DNA of 64,000 nt from Symbiodinium natans (lineage: Eukaryota; Sar; Dinophyceae; Suessiales; Symbiodiniaceae). The first letter of the stretch is position 1. Every line of letters starts with the position of its first letter. The notes beneath the pieces were generated by a model. The model was not told the origin of the DNA. It worked only from the letters and a program-made list of their open reading frames with translations, and made no database searches. Position numbers and translations under genes: made by a program. Positions 62,400 to 64,000 of the stretch are shown here, piece after piece. Where the stretch lies: the NCBI GenBank assembly GCA_905221605.1, contig CAJNDS010002742.1, positions 36,001 through 100,000 on the forward strand, given 5' to 3'.

Positions 62400-63120
62400 C
62401 CAACCCCTCCTAAAACTAAATCCCTCAAAAACAGAACACATAATAAGCGTTGTACACTGAGTAAGTTGACTAGGCAAGTGCGGCAAGTCATGCCCGAAAC
62501 TCGCTAGTGAGTCAGCAGGCTCATTGAAAAACATGGCCTTGGTTTTGTTTGTTTTGCCTAAACCCTTCCCCTGCCCCACTGCGCACATGTTACATACAGA
62601 AAACGACCTGCTTCTCGACACCAAAGTCGCGATTCCGATAAAAGTCAGGCTGAGGGGCCCCTGGGCAAACAACCTGAAATCAAAGACGCAAACCACAGGC
62701 GACACTGACGATCAGAAAGCGATTGCAGAACTCAAAGTCAACGTAAGCAAAAGCCCTTACGCCGGAAAAAGGCGACGATAACCGCAGAAAGCAAAAAGCG
62801 GCACCACACACGCATGACCTACGGGCGGAAGACTGTCAAGCAGATTCCTGACAGCAAAACCAAAATCACAAGAAAAGCCGAGCAAATATGAAGCGTCAAT
62901 CAAAAATCGCTTCGAAGTACATTCAAAAACAGAAACCCTCCTTTTTAACACTAGGTGCCTTTAAAATGGAAGCCCTTATGTTTAACAAGAAACCTCCGAA
63001 AGGTGACCTAGTTCAGAGCACCCCCAACGCCACTGCAGCTTCGAGTTCAAGGGGCCTGAACTCAACAGTGGAAGAAATGCCCCCCCTAAATCAGCCCTCC
63101 CCTAAACCTTCCTGACCACG
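62400..63120. other. No recognised gene
   Basis: Moderately A-rich stretch with an 85-codon plus-strand frame (62524-62781) ending KRRR, and a 75-codon frame at 62888. Neither shows a motif. No RNA gene was recognised. Confidence 0.35.
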
Positions 63121-63124
63121 ACCC

Positions 63125-63460
63125 CACAGTTTGGGGTTGAGGGCTTAGGGTTTGGGGTTTAGGGCCCTAGGGCCTGGGGTTTAAGGTTTAGGGCTCGGGG
63201 AACCCTGGATCCCAAACCCCCCTGCGGCCTCGTGCAACTCGACCTCTCTGGCAGGCACATGGGCCTCGCCGGGCTTAGGGGTTCGGGTTGAGGGGTTAGG
63301 GTTTCAGGGTTTCAGGGCTTCAGGGTTTGAGGGCTTCAGGGCTTCAGGGCTTCAGGGCCTTCAGGGCTTCAGGGCTCTTCAGGGCTCTTCAGGGTTTCAG
63401 GGCTTCAGGGCTTCAGGGCTTCAGGGCTTCAGGGCTTCAGGGCTTCAGGTTTGCGGCTTA
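63125..63460. repeat. TTTAGGG units passing into a GCTTCAGGG array
   Basis: Degenerate TTTAGGG at 63125-63200. Then at 63300-63460 a 9-bp GCTTCAGGG array, another derivative of the TTTAGGG motif, with some 10-bp GCTCTTCAGGG units. Confidence 0.88.
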
Positions 63461-63897
63461 GGGTCTCTTCTAGGTGCATTCTTGTAACAGAATCCCAACT
63501 CGAAAGTGACCCTAACTCCCCAGACTCCTTTGTAGTTTAGGCCCTATAACCCCCCAAACACGTCCCCCATGGCCTCCAGGACAACCTCCAGACGGCGCCC
63601 TGAAGGCTCCATGGAGCATTTGGGGCTTAGGGATGCTTAGGGCTCAGAGGAGGTTCGAAGTCTCCTTGTTTGGGAGATTTGGGGAGGTTCCGGGGTCAAG
63701 GGGCTTCCGGTACATTGCTCCAATGCGTCTTCGCAACGTCAATGTGGGACCCTGTTTGGCATGGCGCCCCCGCCCCTGAACAGCCGAAGCTAAAATTGGC
63801 TCCTCATTCAGACGGTGTGGAGATTTTTGAGAGGAGCCGCCGCCCCCGGTAAGAGCGGCCATGCAGTGCCTTGTGTTTATACAGGGGGCCCAAACTA

Positions 63898-64000
63898 CCT
63901 AAACCCTAAACCCTAAACCCTGAACCCTAAACCCTAAACCCTAAACCCTAAACCCTGAACCCTGAACCCTGAACCCTAAACCCTAAACCCTAAACCCTAA
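63898..64000. repeat. CCCTAAA array at window edge
   Basis: About 14 CCCTAAA units, some CCCTGAA, running to the window end. Confidence 0.95.

Noticed and set aside
63898-64000. CCCTAAA array at the right window edge as a chromosome end
   Set aside because: At a right-hand chromosome end the plus strand should read TTTAGGG; here it reads CCCTAAA, and identical arrays occur all through the window. It is interstitial.

Overview
The window looks like nuclear DNA of a dinoflagellate. The evidence is: long degenerate arrays of the TTTAGGG heptamer scattered through introns and spacers in both orientations; head-to-tail same-strand gene copies with very short spacers; and introns that nearly all begin GC or GA (rarely GT) and end AG before a G. 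No bacterial signals were seen. The species cannot be named from sequence alone.

Layout. All recognised genes lie on the minus strand. 1-8.4 kb is a retroelement graveyard: a non-LTR (LINE-type) reverse transcriptase with a Cys-rich tail (3.1-6.95 kb), an older RT fragment (0.7-1.5 kb), and a 1.4 kb segment present twice and almost identical (1726-3126 and 6950-8359). 8.3-29.6 kb holds three tandem beta-tubulin genes. Copies B (11037-20671) and C (21129-29550) can each be assembled into 25 exons totalling 1338 nt (445 aa plus stop), including exons of only 11 and 14 nt. Copy A (8295-10655) has exons 1-12; its 3' part is not in the window. A tandem-domain WrbA-type quinone reductase (18285-19628) sits inside intron 2 of copy B.

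30-42 kb contains a protein joining an E2 ubiquitin-conjugating fold to S1 RNA-binding domains (32115-35388), an alpha/beta hydrolase (37325-38146), and small exon islands of one or more unidentified intron-rich genes. 42332-51183 is a complete LTR retrotransposon-like element inserted in telomere-type repeats. It has near-identical LTRs, a copia-style half-tRNA-Met primer site, a purine tract and a 5-bp target duplication, but it carries two large novel ORFs (a WW domain; an S1-like domain plus six CCCH fingers) and no recognisable pol. 51.9-54.6 kb has four in-phase exons of an unknown gene and a 17-bp minisatellite. 54.9-57.3 kb is an ankyrin-repeat protein. 58-64 kb has variant telomere-like arrays, the 3' exons of another unknown gene (60022-60750) and a degenerate ~95-bp tandem repeat (61.5-62.1 kb).

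How it fits together: multi-copy tubulin genes are kept intact in coding sequence while their introns turn over rapidly and fill with telomere-like repeats; intronless genes and retroelements lie between or inside these intron-rich genes.
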